NCBI GenBank assembly: GCA_009772925.1
Contig: WOUQ01000020.1
Location: 1 to 64,000 of the forward strand
Direction: 5' to 3'
Source: a bacterium
GTDB taxonomy: Bacteria > Pseudomonadota > Gammaproteobacteria > Burkholderiales > Thiobacillaceae
Length of the DNA stretch: 64,000 nucleotides
Shown here: positions 26,401-34,460 of the stretch, piece after piece
How the letters are laid out: every line of letters starts with the position of its first letter
Numbering within the stretch: the first letter of the stretch is position 1
Made by a program: the position numbers and the translations under genes
Notes under the pieces: generated by a model
The model's input: only the letters and a program-made list of their open reading frames with translations
What the model was told of the DNA's origin: nothing
Database searches by the model: none

Positions 26401-28044
26401 TACTCGGACGTCGATCATCCCGGCTACAGCGCGTTCCGCACCACCTACGCCAACCGTACCCCCGTGGTATACGTGGGCGGCAACGATGGCATGCTGCACG
26501 GCTTCGACGCCTCCCTGGATTTCTCCACGGTGAGTACCGGTGTGCCCACCACCAGCGCGGGTACGGAAGTCCTGGCCTACATTCCTTCCGCGGTGTACGG
26601 CAACCTGAGCCGCCTGACTGCCTTGAACTACAACAAGAACCACCGGTATTTCGTCGATGGCTCGCCGATGATCGCGGATGTCGATCTGGACTCCACCGCC
26701 ACCAACGACTGGCGTACCTTGCTGATCGGCGGCCTGGGCGCTGGCGGCAAAGGTTATTTCGCCCTGGATGTGACCAACCCAGCCAGCTTCAGCGAAAGCG
26801 GCACCGCCCCCGCCGATACCCTGTTGTGGGAATTCGACGAAACCGACATGGGCAATGCCTTCAACATGCCCCCCGCCATCCTGAAGACAAACCAGGCCAA
26901 GCAGATCGTCAAGCTGGCCAACGGCAAGTGGGCCGCCGTGGTGGGCAATGGCTACAACAGCGCCAGCGGCAAGGCGGTGCTGTATGTCATCCACATCGAG
27001 GATGGCGTGGACGGTACCTGGAGCGTGGGGGATTTCGTCAAGATCGTGGCCGATGCGCCTGTATCCCCAGCCACCAACAGCAATAACGGGCTGTCCACCC
27101 CGGTGCCCTTCGACAGTAACGGCGACGGATACGCCGATACCGTGTATGCCGGTGACCTCAAGGGCAACCTGTGGAAATTCCTCATTGGCCCCAATGGCAG
27201 CGACGCCAGCGTGACCGCCAACCCCTCCACCTGGAAGATCGCGTTTTCCACCAGCGCCTGGAATGCCGGCACCTACACCTTGACGTGTTCGCCCTGCAAA
27301 CCGCTGTTCGTGGCCACGAATGCCAGCAGCCAGATCCAGCCGATCACTTGGCCACCCGAGGTGACTCTGCATCCCTATGGCGGCCAGATGGTGCTGTTCG
27401 GTACCGGCAAGTATCTCGAGAGCGGCGACAACGGCACCTCGCAGGTGCAGTCCTTCTACGGCATCTGGGACTGGCACGACGGCACCGACCATTCGATCGC
27501 CCGGGCCGACCTGCTGGCGCAAACCGTGACGTCCTCGGTGATCGGCAGCAATACCTATCGCACGCCTTCCGCAAACACCATCACTTGGCGTGGCTTGACC
27601 TGCGTTCCGCCTTACGCGGGGAACTGCAATGTCGGCAGCCACATGGGCTGGTACATGGACCTGCCCACCAGCGGGGAACGGCTGACCGGTATTCCCAAGC
27701 TCGAAGCCGGCACCATCTTCTTCAACACCTTCATTCCCTCCACGTCGCCCTGCGCCGCGGGCGGGACCGGATGGCTCATGACTCTGGATTACATCAACGG
27801 CGGGCTGCTCTCCTTCCCACTGTTCGACACCAATAACGATGGGGTCGTCAATGCCAGCGACACTCTGGTCGGCGGCTTGCAGATCGGCGCGGCGCTGGGC
27901 GGCACCACCCTGATCCAGGGCGTGGGCGCCGGCTCGACCGGGGTGGGTGTCTCCTCGCTCACCAGCGGCAGCATGACCACCACCCTGATTAACTTCGGTC
28001 CGGGATCGCGCGGTCGCATCAGTTGGCGTGAAATCATCCAGTGA
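23500..28044 (+). CDS. pilY1: PilY1-type pilus tip adhesin
   Basis: This 1514-residue exported protein is the putative pilus-tip adhesin and assembly factor. A cleavable signal (ILLLGGLPLSTQA) is followed by a long variable N-terminal part. The C-terminal half is the PilY1 beta-propeller. Two calcium-loop motifs are visible: DSNGDGYAD at about residue 1205 and DTNNDGVVNASD at about 1443. The start has an excellent GGAGG. Positions 24040-24680 are poorer in G+C than the flanks. An 8-C tract lies at 25742-25749. It precedes pilE in the minor-pilin cluster. Confidence 0.93.
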   Translation: MNPKRYLPILLLGGLPLSTQALNLAQDPLFIASTEPRIMLLLSRDHELYKKAYTDYSDLDPIPDGVLETTYKDSIEYYGYFDSRRCYTYSTTNNRFEPGAASTGTNSHHCSGEWSGNFLNWATMTRMDIVRKVLYGGLRSTDNAGSALGDTVLQRALLPSDVHAFAKVFAPPGGSAEVALYIPSSAHSANEVTLCNVTRPSMPSTGGSVGQGRLSRDINTATDPPKVRIASGSWGQWAASEIIQCRVDSDTSGGNTATTRPASAVDYSVNVAVCVPNKLEANCKTYPSGAVKPTGLLQKYGDTDAERPVRFGLMTGSYEKNKSGGVLRRNTSKIAGNATASENEINSNTGQFTGNLGVIDTLNRLRISNFQFGDRLNSSRRSNQYFENPPGSGSGGCQSPGSSTFTEGQCPDWGNPLSEMYFEALRYFAGKTGPTSGYATTDSSYLASPLPSATWSDPLPSTEWCALSNIIVLSTGLNSFDGGLFTDPPTGINVDTLTDAVGTAEGLANASVLIGDNNTSPTPDKQCTAKTIGNLSDAKGICPEMPSTEGTYKIAGLAYANRTVDLRPSYATQRNARWNSGTNPINPAWGARQPMGTYSVALAENLPEFSVTTQSGAKIKFLPACQAHGGWTPCTLTDVRVLSTGTTGGSFLAVWEDSQWGYDYDMDAISRVDWCLGSACTPAVASNQVKFTVSIPQKVSGAGMRFGVITTGTTSDGISSMLTDNTPPPGYTCTDAICSSSTSSGGYTPPTPINLTYTAGSSAALTLQNPLWYAAKYGAPASSWDLKNNNTGAATADGIPDHFFEVRNPGTLGPALAEVFDAASQPDASAASVATNSTNLRIESRIYQARFSSADWSGQLLQYQISTAGVLAANSEWDAGALLQSATGRKIITKGTSDGVAFQWGNLTSAQQTALNTNASSVNDGLGSNRVTYLRGTDVTGFRARASSKLGDIVNSNPWYVARPDAGYSDVDHPGYSAFRTTYANRTPVVYVGGNDGMLHGFDASLDFSTVSTGVPTTSAGTEVLAYIPSAVYGNLSRLTALNYNKNHRYFVDGSPMIADVDLDSTATNDWRTLLIGGLGAGGKGYFALDVTNPASFSESGTAPADTLLWEFDETDMGNAFNMPPAILKTNQAKQIVKLANGKWAAVVGNGYNSASGKAVLYVIHIEDGVDGTWSVGDFVKIVADAPVSPATNSNNGLSTPVPFDSNGDGYADTVYAGDLKGNLWKFLIGPNGSDASVTANPSTWKIAFSTSAWNAGTYTLTCSPCKPLFVATNASSQIQPITWPPEVTLHPYGGQMVLFGTGKYLESGDNGTSQVQSFYGIWDWHDGTDHSIARADLLAQTVTSSVIGSNTYRTPSANTITWRGLTCVPPYAGNCNVGSHMGWYMDLPTSGERLTGIPKLEAGTIFFNTFIPSTSPCAAGGTGWLMTLDYINGGLLSFPLFDTNNDGVVNASDTLVGGLQIGAALGGTTLIQGVGAGSTGVGVSSLTSGSMTTTLINFGPGSRGRISWREIIQ

Positions 28045-28054
28045 AGGAATTGCC

Positions 28055-28531
28055 ATGTCGCTCCCATTCCCTTCCCGCCGCCTGCGTTTTGTCCATTATC
28101 ACCGCTGGGCCGGGGTTACCCTGATCGAACTGCTCATCGTGGTGGTGGTTATAGGAATCCTGGCCAGTATCGCGGTGCCTTCCTATCAGGAATACACCCG
28201 GCGCGCCAACCGTGCCGAGGCCAAGGCCATCCTGCTGGAAAATGCCCAGTTCCTGGAGCGCAACTACACCGTCACCAATCGTTATGACCTGGCTCCGGGG
28301 GGTGGCGCCATCGCCCTGCCATTCACCACCTCGCCCAAACCCGGAGGTGGCGCCGCCCGATACAACATCGCGGGAGCCTACGGCGCCGCCCCCGCGCAAA
28401 CCTTCACGCTCACCGCCACCCGCGCCGGCACCATGGCTGGAGATGCTTGCGGCGATTTCACCCTGACACAGACCGGCGAACAGAACCTGGTCAACAACAC
28501 GCTTGGCGTGGCCGACTGCTGGGGCCGCTGA
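28055..28531 (+). CDS. pilE: Type IV pilin PilE
   Basis: This 158-residue prepilin has a 20-residue leader ending WAG, then VTLIELLIVVVVIGILASI (V at +1), and continues YQEYTRRANRAEAKAILLEN. The C-terminal ACGDFTLTQ...DCWGR gives the PilE-type disulfide loop. ATG 28055 follows AAGGAATTGCC. It lies 10 nt after pilY1, and the same order is found in Pseudomonas and betaproteobacterial minor-pilin clusters. Confidence 0.92.
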   Translation: MSLPFPSRRLRFVHYHRWAGVTLIELLIVVVVIGILASIAVPSYQEYTRRANRAEAKAILLENAQFLERNYTVTNRYDLAPGGGAIALPFTTSPKPGGGAARYNIAGAYGAAPAQTFTLTATRAGTMAGDACGDFTLTQTGEQNLVNNTLGVADCWGR

Positions 28532-28728
28532 GTACAATTGCATTAGTGTTGCCTCCGCACGAGCAGGGCTTCATCCCTGACCTGGCAGCGACCCGCTCCA
28601 CCCATGTAATATTTTTGCCTGGCGAGCGCGGCTGAAACCCGATAAATTCTTGCCATGCCGGCGTCGTGCATGGCTCCTGGCCATACGCATCGCCACCAAG
28701 AAATCAATATTCGACAGGGAGGCCTGTC

Positions 28729-29328
28729 ATGGCAGCGTGCAAACGCGGATACAGGGTTTATTCTTGCGTGTCACCGGGTGGCGGCCCACTTCGCGCCGAG
28801 GGCATGTCCTTGGTCGAAGTGCTGGCAACCCTTGCCATCTTGTCTATTCTGCTGACGGTGGCCGTGCCCGCCTTCGACGCGATGATTACCTCCAGCCGCT
28901 TTGCCACTTCGGCCAATCTCTACCTGACCAGTCTGCATCTCGCCCGCAGCGAGGCCATCAAGCGGAACGGGCGGGTGGCGCTGTGCAAATCCGCGGACGG
29001 CGCGACCTGCACCGCCAACGGCCGCTGGGATCAGGGCTGGATCGTGTTTCATGACGTCAACAACAATGCCCTGGCCGATGGAGGGGAGGAAATCCTGCGT
29101 GTCTATGAGGTGCTGCCTGCTGACTTGGCCTTAAGTGGCAACTTGCCGGTTGCCAACTATGTGTCCTATGGGGCTTTGGGAGCATCGCGATTGACCAGTG
29201 GTGCATTCCAGGCCGGCACGCTGACTTTGTGCCGTCTTTCGACCGGGGGCGGCGAGGCACGGCAGATCGTGATCAGCATGACCGGGCGCCCGCGCGTGCA
29301 GCAGGTGAACGTGGCCGCCTGCCCCTGA
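28729..29328 (+). CDS. Second FimT/GspH-family minor pilin
   Basis: This 199-residue prepilin has leader end RAEG, then MSLVEVLATLAILSILLTV, and the FimT/GspH features RNGRVALCKS, WDQGWIVFHDVNNN and TGRPRVQQ. ATG 28729 follows AGGGAGG at 5 nt; longer starts lack a site. It is separated from pilE by 197 nt, so it may be transcribed separately, but it resembles the first gene of the cluster at 20960. Confidence 0.87.
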   Translation: MAACKRGYRVYSCVSPGGGPLRAEGMSLVEVLATLAILSILLTVAVPAFDAMITSSRFATSANLYLTSLHLARSEAIKRNGRVALCKSADGATCTANGRWDQGWIVFHDVNNNALADGGEEILRVYEVLPADLALSGNLPVANYVSYGALGASRLTSGAFQAGTLTLCRLSTGGGEARQIVISMTGRPRVQQVNVAACP

Positions 29329-29474
29329 TGTGGCATCATCGCGCACCGGTGTTTGCCACGATGCCGACGCCCTGCGCTCTTCCAGAAAATTGCGGTTGAG
29401 TCGATGCAGTCTGCCGCGATGCATGCCTGGCCTGGCCCGGCCGGACACCTCGCACCAAACCGTAACATTCCGTC

Positions 29475-30539
29475 ATGTCCCTCGACCTCCTCATCCTCGG
29501 CGCCGGAGTCAACGGCCTGCTCTCCGCCCTGCAACTCGCGCGGGAAGGCTTGCGCGTGGGCGTGGTCGAGCGTGGCGAACCAGGGCGGGAATCGACCTGG
29601 GCGGGGGCGGGCATCCTGTCGCCGCTGCTGCCCTGGGACTATGGGGCCGAGGTCAACGCCCTGTGCGCGAGAGGCGTCGCGCTCTGGCCGGGGTGGATTG
29701 AGGCTTTGCGCCAGGCCGGCACGGTCGATCCGGAATATTCCGTCTGCGGCATGTGGGTGCATGCGGTGGCGGATCGGCCGCGCGCCCTGGCCTGGTGCCG
29801 GGCGCATGGCTGGCGCGCCGAGGCGGCTTCGTCGGCGCCAATCGGTGTGGCCGACGCCAATGAGGGCATCTGGCTGCCCGACGTGGCGCAGGTGCGCAAC
29901 CCCCGCCTGGCGCGCGCGCTGACCGAGGCCTGTGTGGCCGCGGGCGTGCGCCTGTGGCCGAACACCCCGGCCCTGGGCTGGGACGTGCGCGGCGAGTCGG
30001 TGGCGGCGCTGAGGACCAGCACCGGCATGCTGACGGCGGACCGCTATGTGGTCTGCGCCGGTGCCTGGAGCCGGGACTTGCTGCCCGAGGCGCCCGCCCG
30101 GCCCGAGATTCATCCGGTGCGTGGCCAGATGCTGCTGTTTCGCGCCGCGCCGGGCCTGCTGCCGTGCGTGTTGTACCGGGACGGGCACTATCTGGTGCCG
30201 CGCCGGGACGGCCTGATCCTGGCCGGCAGCACGCTGGAGCACGTCGGCTTCGATAAATCCGTCACGACGGAGGCGCTCGGGGAACTGCGCGAATTCGCCC
30301 TGGGCACCCTGCCCGCCCTGGAACACGCCGATCTGGTCGGGCAGTGGGCGGGCCTGCGCCCCGGCTCCCCGGACAACGTGCCCTGCATCGCCGCGCATCC
30401 ACGGCTTCACAACCTGTTTCTAAACAGCGGCCAGTATCGCTACGGGGTCACCATGGCGCCGGCCTGCGCGGAACTGCTGGCCGACCTGATGCTGGAACGC
30501 CCGCCGCGGCTGGACCCTGCTGCGTACCGCTGGCCGTGA
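29475..30539 (+). CDS. thiO: Glycine oxidase ThiO
   Basis: This 354-residue FAD enzyme oxidises glycine to dehydroglycine (iminoglycine) for ThiG. The dinucleotide-binding motif LILGAGVNGLLSALQLARE is at residues 6-24. A second FAD contact, GAWSRDLLP, and the C-terminal GLRPGSPDNVPCIA/GQYRYGV motifs are those of the DAO family. It lies alone after the second fimT, far from thiS-thiG at 1676. Confidence 0.92.
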   Translation: MSLDLLILGAGVNGLLSALQLAREGLRVGVVERGEPGRESTWAGAGILSPLLPWDYGAEVNALCARGVALWPGWIEALRQAGTVDPEYSVCGMWVHAVADRPRALAWCRAHGWRAEAASSAPIGVADANEGIWLPDVAQVRNPRLARALTEACVAAGVRLWPNTPALGWDVRGESVAALRTSTGMLTADRYVVCAGAWSRDLLPEAPARPEIHPVRGQMLLFRAAPGLLPCVLYRDGHYLVPRRDGLILAGSTLEHVGFDKSVTTEALGELREFALGTLPALEHADLVGQWAGLRPGSPDNVPCIAAHPRLHNLFLNSGQYRYGVTMAPACAELLADLMLERPPRLDPAAYRWP

Positions 30540-30555
30540 TGGTCTCGATGGTGGG

Positions 30556-30891
30556 TTACGCTGAGTTCACCCGACCACGCATTGTGAACTCATGTTTTCC
30601 TGTCGCCTGAAGGAATTGCGCGGCGCTGCGGTCATGGTCTGGACACCACGCGGCGAAACCCGTGGCATCATCAGCCAGCCAGATGCGGCGCAGGGCTTTG
30701 AGGAGCAGGGGATCATCGTACTTCGGTTTGCGACCGACCCGATGGGGCAACGCAGTGGGCTTCTTGCGCCCCAGCAAGCGGATCGCGTACTTGCGGTGGT
30801 AACCGCAGACCGCACAGAACTCGTCAAGTATCTTGGCTTCAATTTGAAGCAACGTTCCTTCCTGACTACCTCCTTCGGTTACATTCTTTGT
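30556..30891 (-). pseudogene. Truncated transposase (integrase-type) fragment
   Basis: About 110 residues remain of the N-terminal end of a transposase: KILDEFCAVCGYHRKYAIRL is a recognisable conserved stretch, followed by LLKALRRIWLADDATGF, after which similarity is lost. No normal start or catalytic domain remains. The ORF ends within a 9-bp inverted repeat (TGAGTTCAC 30562-30570, GTGAACTCA 30584-30592). It is an insertion-sequence relic. Confidence 0.7.
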
Positions 30892-30940
30892 GAGTCAATT
30901 CGGTCAATTCGCATGAACTGGTAAATCTTGGTTTTTTTGC

Positions 30941-30946
30941 TACAAT
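30941..30946 (+). promoter_or_regulatory. Likely -10 of the small lipoprotein gene
   Basis: TACAAT lies 78 nt before the lipoprotein ATG, behind a T-rich tract. No good -35 was identified at the usual distance. Confidence 0.35.
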
Positions 30947-31023
30947 GCGGCGCGTCAATCGAGGCGCTGCTCGCAAATCGGTTGATTTCTTTCATGTTGA
31001 TCAACTTCGTAAGGAATACCTAA

Positions 31024-31242
31024 ATGAAATACTCTGTCCTGCTCGCCGCCCTGCTGGCCGTTTCCCTGTCTGCCTGTGGCAAGAAAGAAGAAGCTGCTCC
31101 GGCTCCCGCTCCCGCTCCTGAAGCTGTCGCTCCGGCTCCTGCTCCGGCCCCGGCTCCCGCCGATGCCGCCGCTCCTGGCGCTGCTCCCGCCGACGCCGCC
31201 GCTCCTGGCGCCGCTCCGGCTCCCGCTGCCCCCGCCAAGTAA
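31024..31242 (+). CDS. Small Ala/Pro-rich lipoprotein
   Basis: This 72-residue lipoprotein has a signal of about 17 residues with lipobox LSAC|GKKEE. The mature part is almost only A, P, D, E and G in short repeats (PAPAPAP, DAAAPGAAPA), probably an extended, disordered linker. Such small lipoproteins anchor in the outer membrane, but its function is unknown. ATG 31024 has AAGGA upstream, and a strong terminator follows the stop. Confidence 0.85.
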   Translation: MKYSVLLAALLAVSLSACGKKEEAAPAPAPAPEAVAPAPAPAPAPADAAAPGAAPADAAAPGAAPAPAAPAK

Positions 31243-31262
31243 TCGGCAAAGCAAGCGGTATG

Positions 31263-31291
31263 AAAAACCGGCCTTCGGGCCGGTTTTTTTT
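31263..31291 (+). terminator. Rho-independent terminator after the lipoprotein gene
   Basis: ACCGGCC-TTCG-GGCCGGT forms a 7-bp stem with a UUCG loop, flanked by A/T pairs and followed by an 8-T run. Confidence 0.9.
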
Positions 31292-31421
31292 CGTCCCGTC
31301 CGGCCGTATTGCCTGTCCACTGCTGTCTTTTCGTCAGCCGTCGATGATTCCCCGGCGGAGTTTCGCCATCACCCTCCTGTGGGAAAACCATAACCCTATG
31401 TTTTGATTGATTTCTATAGCC

Positions 31422-31437
31422 TGGCATGAGAACTGCA
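31422..31437 (+). promoter_or_regulatory. Sigma-54-type promoter of the PEP-CTERM gene
   Basis: TGGCATGAGAACTGCA matches the RpoN consensus with one change in each block (T for C, C for T) and exact spacing. An A/T-rich tract (TTTTGATTGATTTCTATAG) lies just upstream, as for IHF- or activator-type sites. The gene starts 39 nt downstream of the element. Confidence 0.65.
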
Positions 31438-31475
31438 TAGGTCTGCTCAGTTCATTCCTGATGTCGGAGACGACC

Positions 31476-32297
31476 ATGCGCAAGTCCTTCACTCACCTGA
31501 TGCTGCTGGCCGGGCTGAGCCTTTCCTTTGGGGCGCAGGCCATTGCCATCAATGGAAAGCTGGATGACTGGGGGGTGAAGAAGAATGCTGGCGCCGCAGG
31601 CTGGATTCCTCACCAGGGAATCGAGCACACCATCGAGGACCAGACCGGAAATGCCAATACCTACCTGAACCCCGGATGGGGCGGGCAGGCTTACGATGCC
31701 GAGGCCCTGTACGCGGTCATCCAGGGCAACCACCTCTTCATTGCCCTAGCCACGGGACATAACCCCAATACGCGGCAAGACCCGGGTCGCAACAGCTACG
31801 GTGCCGGCGATTTCGCCATCGATTTCGGCAAGGACGGCATATACGAACTGGCGATCAACATCCGGCATGTCAACGCGAGTGGTGTCAAGGCCGACTTCGG
31901 CGTGGAGGGCGGGGTGTATGAGAATCCAGTCTGGGCATTGGGGCTGTTTGAAGAGACGGACACTGACTACCCAATCAATAAAACCAAGCGTCCCGCCTAT
32001 CTGACCGGTGGCGAAAAAATCGGCGATGCAGTCCTCGCCTACACGACGGTGGGAGAAGCTGGCTATGGCAAGTACGCCGGCGACCTGCATTATTTCTACG
32101 AAATGAAGGTGGATCTGGATCTGCTGACGCTGGCAGGTTGGGACAACAACAACTTCAACATCCACTGGACCATGAATTGCGGCAACGACAGCATCTGGGT
32201 CGATCCGCCGCCCGGCGTGCCAGAGCCCGCCACCCTGGCCCTGCTGCCGCTCGGCCTGCTTGGCCTGATGGCGATGCGCCGGCGCGGTTCAAGCTAG
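31476..32297 (+). CDS. PEP-CTERM sorting-domain exported protein
   Basis: This 273-residue protein has a signal peptide (LMLLAGLSLSFGAQA), a globular beta-rich exported domain, and the C-terminal sorting signal VPEPATLALLPLGLLGLMAM followed by RRRGSS. This is the PEP motif, hydrophobic helix and basic tail recognised by exosortase. No exosortase gene is in the window. ATG 31476 follows GGAGA. Its promoter is of sigma-54 type, as described for PEP-CTERM genes of related bacteria. The substrate or role of the globular domain is unknown. Confidence 0.9.
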   Translation: MRKSFTHLMLLAGLSLSFGAQAIAINGKLDDWGVKKNAGAAGWIPHQGIEHTIEDQTGNANTYLNPGWGGQAYDAEALYAVIQGNHLFIALATGHNPNTRQDPGRNSYGAGDFAIDFGKDGIYELAINIRHVNASGVKADFGVEGGVYENPVWALGLFEETDTDYPINKTKRPAYLTGGEKIGDAVLAYTTVGEAGYGKYAGDLHYFYEMKVDLDLLTLAGWDNNNFNIHWTMNCGNDSIWVDPPPGVPEPATLALLPLGLLGLMAMRRRGSS

Positions 32298-33446
32298 AAC
32301 GCGGCGCAGCCGGGCGACCGCCTCGCCGATGCGCTGCAGGGAGGTGGTGTAGGCGAAGCGGACGTGGCGCTTGGCGGCGTGGGTGCCGAAGTCCGTGCCG
32401 GGTGTGACGGCCACGCCGGCCTCCAGCAGCAGTTTCTCGGCGAGGGCTTCGGCCTCCATGCCGAAGGCGTCGATGCCGGCATAGACGTAGAACGCGCCCT
32501 GCGGCGCGGCGCCGACGCGGAATCCCAGACGCTCCAGTTCGGGCAGCAGTTCATCCCGGCGTTCGCGCAGTTCAGCCTTCCTCTGCTCCAGCAGCACGCG
32601 GGTGTCCGGCGCCAGCGCCGCCAGGGCGGCATGCTGGGCGACGGTGGGGGCGGACAGGAAAACATTCTGGGCGATGCGGTCGATGGCGGGCATCAGCGCC
32701 GGCGGCGCCAGCAGCCAGCCCAGGCGCCAGCCGGTCATCAGCCAGTATTTCGAGAAGCTGTTGAGGACGATGACGTCCTCGCCCAAGCCGGCGGCGCTGG
32801 GCGGCGGGTCGCCGTAGACCAGCTCGTGGTAGATCTCGTCGACCAGCAGGTGGCCGCCGCGCTCGCGCGCCACGGCATGGATGGCGCGCAGTTCGTCCTG
32901 GGCAATCAGGGTGCCGGTGGGGTTGCCGGGATTCGCCACCAGCACGCCGCGGGTGCGCGGGCCCCAATGCCGGGCCACCAGCTCGGCGGTGAGCTGGTAG
33001 CCGGTGTCCGGGCCGACCGGCACGCCGACGCCGCGCGCCTCGACGAGACGGGCGAAATGCCGGTTGCAGGGATAGCCCGGATCCGCCAGCAGGATTTCCT
33101 CGCCGGGGTCGAACAACACCGCCATCGCCAGCAGCAGGGCGCCGGAGGCGCCCGGCGTGACGCAGACGCGGCCCGCGTCGAGATCGACGCCGTGCCGCTC
33201 GCTGTAGTAGCCGGCAATGGTGCGGCGCAGTTCGGGCAGGCCCATTGCCGGGGTGTAATGGGTGTGTCCGGCGCGCAGGGCGGCGATGCCCGCCTCGACG
33301 ATGGGCGGCGGCGTGGGGAAGTCCGGTTCGCCCACTTCCATGTGCACGATGTCGTGGCCGCGCGCCTGCAATTCCCGCGCACGGCCGAGGATGGCCATGA
33401 CGCGGAAGGGTTCGATATCCTGGGCGCGGCGGGTGGGTGCGGGCAT
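32289..33446 (-). CDS. Class I PLP-dependent aminotransferase
   Basis: This 385-residue fold-type I aminotransferase has the PLP lysine K233 in LNSFSKYWLMTGWRLG, the aspartate/tyrosine motif DEIYHELVY near 203, and ANPGNPTG near 171-178. The substrate is not clear from sequence; it belongs to the broad AspC/AlaT-like group. ATG 33446 is chosen for MPAPTRRAQDIEPF. Its 3' end overlaps the PEP-CTERM gene end by 9 nt on opposite strands. Confidence 0.88.
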   Translation of the reverse strand: MPAPTRRAQDIEPFRVMAILGRARELQARGHDIVHMEVGEPDFPTPPPIVEAGIAALRAGHTHYTPAMGLPELRRTIAGYYSERHGVDLDAGRVCVTPGASGALLLAMAVLFDPGEEILLADPGYPCNRHFARLVEARGVGVPVGPDTGYQLTAELVARHWGPRTRGVLVANPGNPTGTLIAQDELRAIHAVARERGGHLLVDEIYHELVYGDPPPSAAGLGEDVIVLNSFSKYWLMTGWRLGWLLAPPALMPAIDRIAQNVFLSAPTVAQHAALAALAPDTRVLLEQRKAELRERRDELLPELERLGFRVGAAPQGAFYVYAGIDAFGMEAEALAEKLLLEAGVAVTPGTDFGTHAAKRHVRFAYTTSLQRIGEAVARLRRVLA

Positions 33447-33600
33447 GGCTGGCAAGGGTGGCTGGATTAACCCCGCGCATGCGGGGGCGGGCAAGCATGA
33501 TAGGGAGCTTTGCCGGACGGCCCAAGGATTCTTGCGCTCGATCCGCCGCGCGCATCGCGGATAATGCAGGCGGCCTCCGCCCACCCTCCTCCTCCGCGCC

Positions 33601-34344
33601 ATGTCCTCCGACGATTACCTCTATGCCGCCGGCGTCCTGCTGCTGGCGTACTTCGTGCGTGGCATTTCCGGCTTCGGTTCCGGCCTTGTCGCGGTGCCGC
33701 TGCTGGCCCTGCGTTTTCCCCTGACGCAGGTGGTGCCGTTCATGCTCATCGCCGACTTCGCCGCCTCGGCCCTGGTCGGGGGGCTGCATTTCCGCCGCGT
33801 CGAGTGGCCGGAAATCCGCCACCTGCTGCCCGCCACCCTGGTGGGCGTGGCACTGGGCACCGGCCTGCTGGTTTCGCTGCCCGCCACCGTCCTGCTGACG
33901 GTGCTGGGTGGCTTCATCCTGCTGTTCGCCGTGCGCGGCCTGCTCTCGCAAGCCGGCCCCTTCACCCCCGCCTCGCCGCGCTGGGCCTGGCCCGCGGCGC
34001 TCTCCGGCGGCGCGGTGAGCGGGCTGTTCGGCACCGGCGGCCCGCCTTACGTGATCTATCTCTCGCACCGCATCCGCGACAAGTCGGCCCTGCGCGCCAC
34101 CCTCTCGGCGCTGTTCTTCCTGGAAGGCCTGCTGCGCATCCTCGCCTTCCTGGCGGCGGGCCTGTTGTGGAGCGCGACGGTGTGGTGGCACAGCCTGCTG
34201 GCGGCGCCGATCATCGTCGCCGCGCTATATGCCGGCAGCCATGTGCACACCCGTCTTAGCGACGGGCAGATGCTGCGCCTGGTCAACCTGCTGCTGCTGG
34301 GCAGCGCCGCGGCGGTGCTGGCGAAGGCCTGGTGGATGAGCTGA
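33601..34344 (+). CDS. TauE/SafE-family membrane permease
   Basis: This 247-residue protein has about eight hydrophobic helices and the family motifs ISGFGSGLVAVPLL at the N-terminus and SGLFGTGGPPYVIYL in the middle. TauE/SafE proteins are linked to export of sulfite or sulfonate-derived sulfur, but the individual substrate is unknown. It reads rightward and is divergent from the aminotransferase. Confidence 0.85.
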   Translation: MSSDDYLYAAGVLLLAYFVRGISGFGSGLVAVPLLALRFPLTQVVPFMLIADFAASALVGGLHFRRVEWPEIRHLLPATLVGVALGTGLLVSLPATVLLTVLGGFILLFAVRGLLSQAGPFTPASPRWAWPAALSGGAVSGLFGTGGPPYVIYLSHRIRDKSALRATLSALFFLEGLLRILAFLAAGLLWSATVWWHSLLAAPIIVAALYAGSHVHTRLSDGQMLRLVNLLLLGSAAAVLAKAWWMS

Positions 34345-34460
34345 GCAAGGGCATCGGCCGCTACGAGGCGAACCTGACATGGTGATTGTCATCTGCACGG
34401 CCTACACTGTAAGCAAAACATAAGCAAAACACTTCCCTCAACCACAGCAAGGAGATCCCT

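Noticed and set aside
26110-28056. Antisense frame across the pilY1 C-terminal half
   Set aside because: It is a shadow of a gene with clear signal peptide, calcium loops and pilus context.
28600-28620. Sigma-54 promoter before the second fimT gene (TGGCGAGCG...)
   Set aside because: The -12 GC does not fall at the required 10-bp spacing from GG.
31407-31475. Longer start of the PEP-CTERM protein at 31407
   Set aside because: It would lie upstream of the apparent sigma-54 promoter's transcription start, and the shorter start has a good ribosome site and signal peptide.
34374-34408. Promoter for the DUF3313 gene (CTGACA...TACACT)
   Set aside because: The spacer is about 23 bp, far from 16-18, so the pair was not called.
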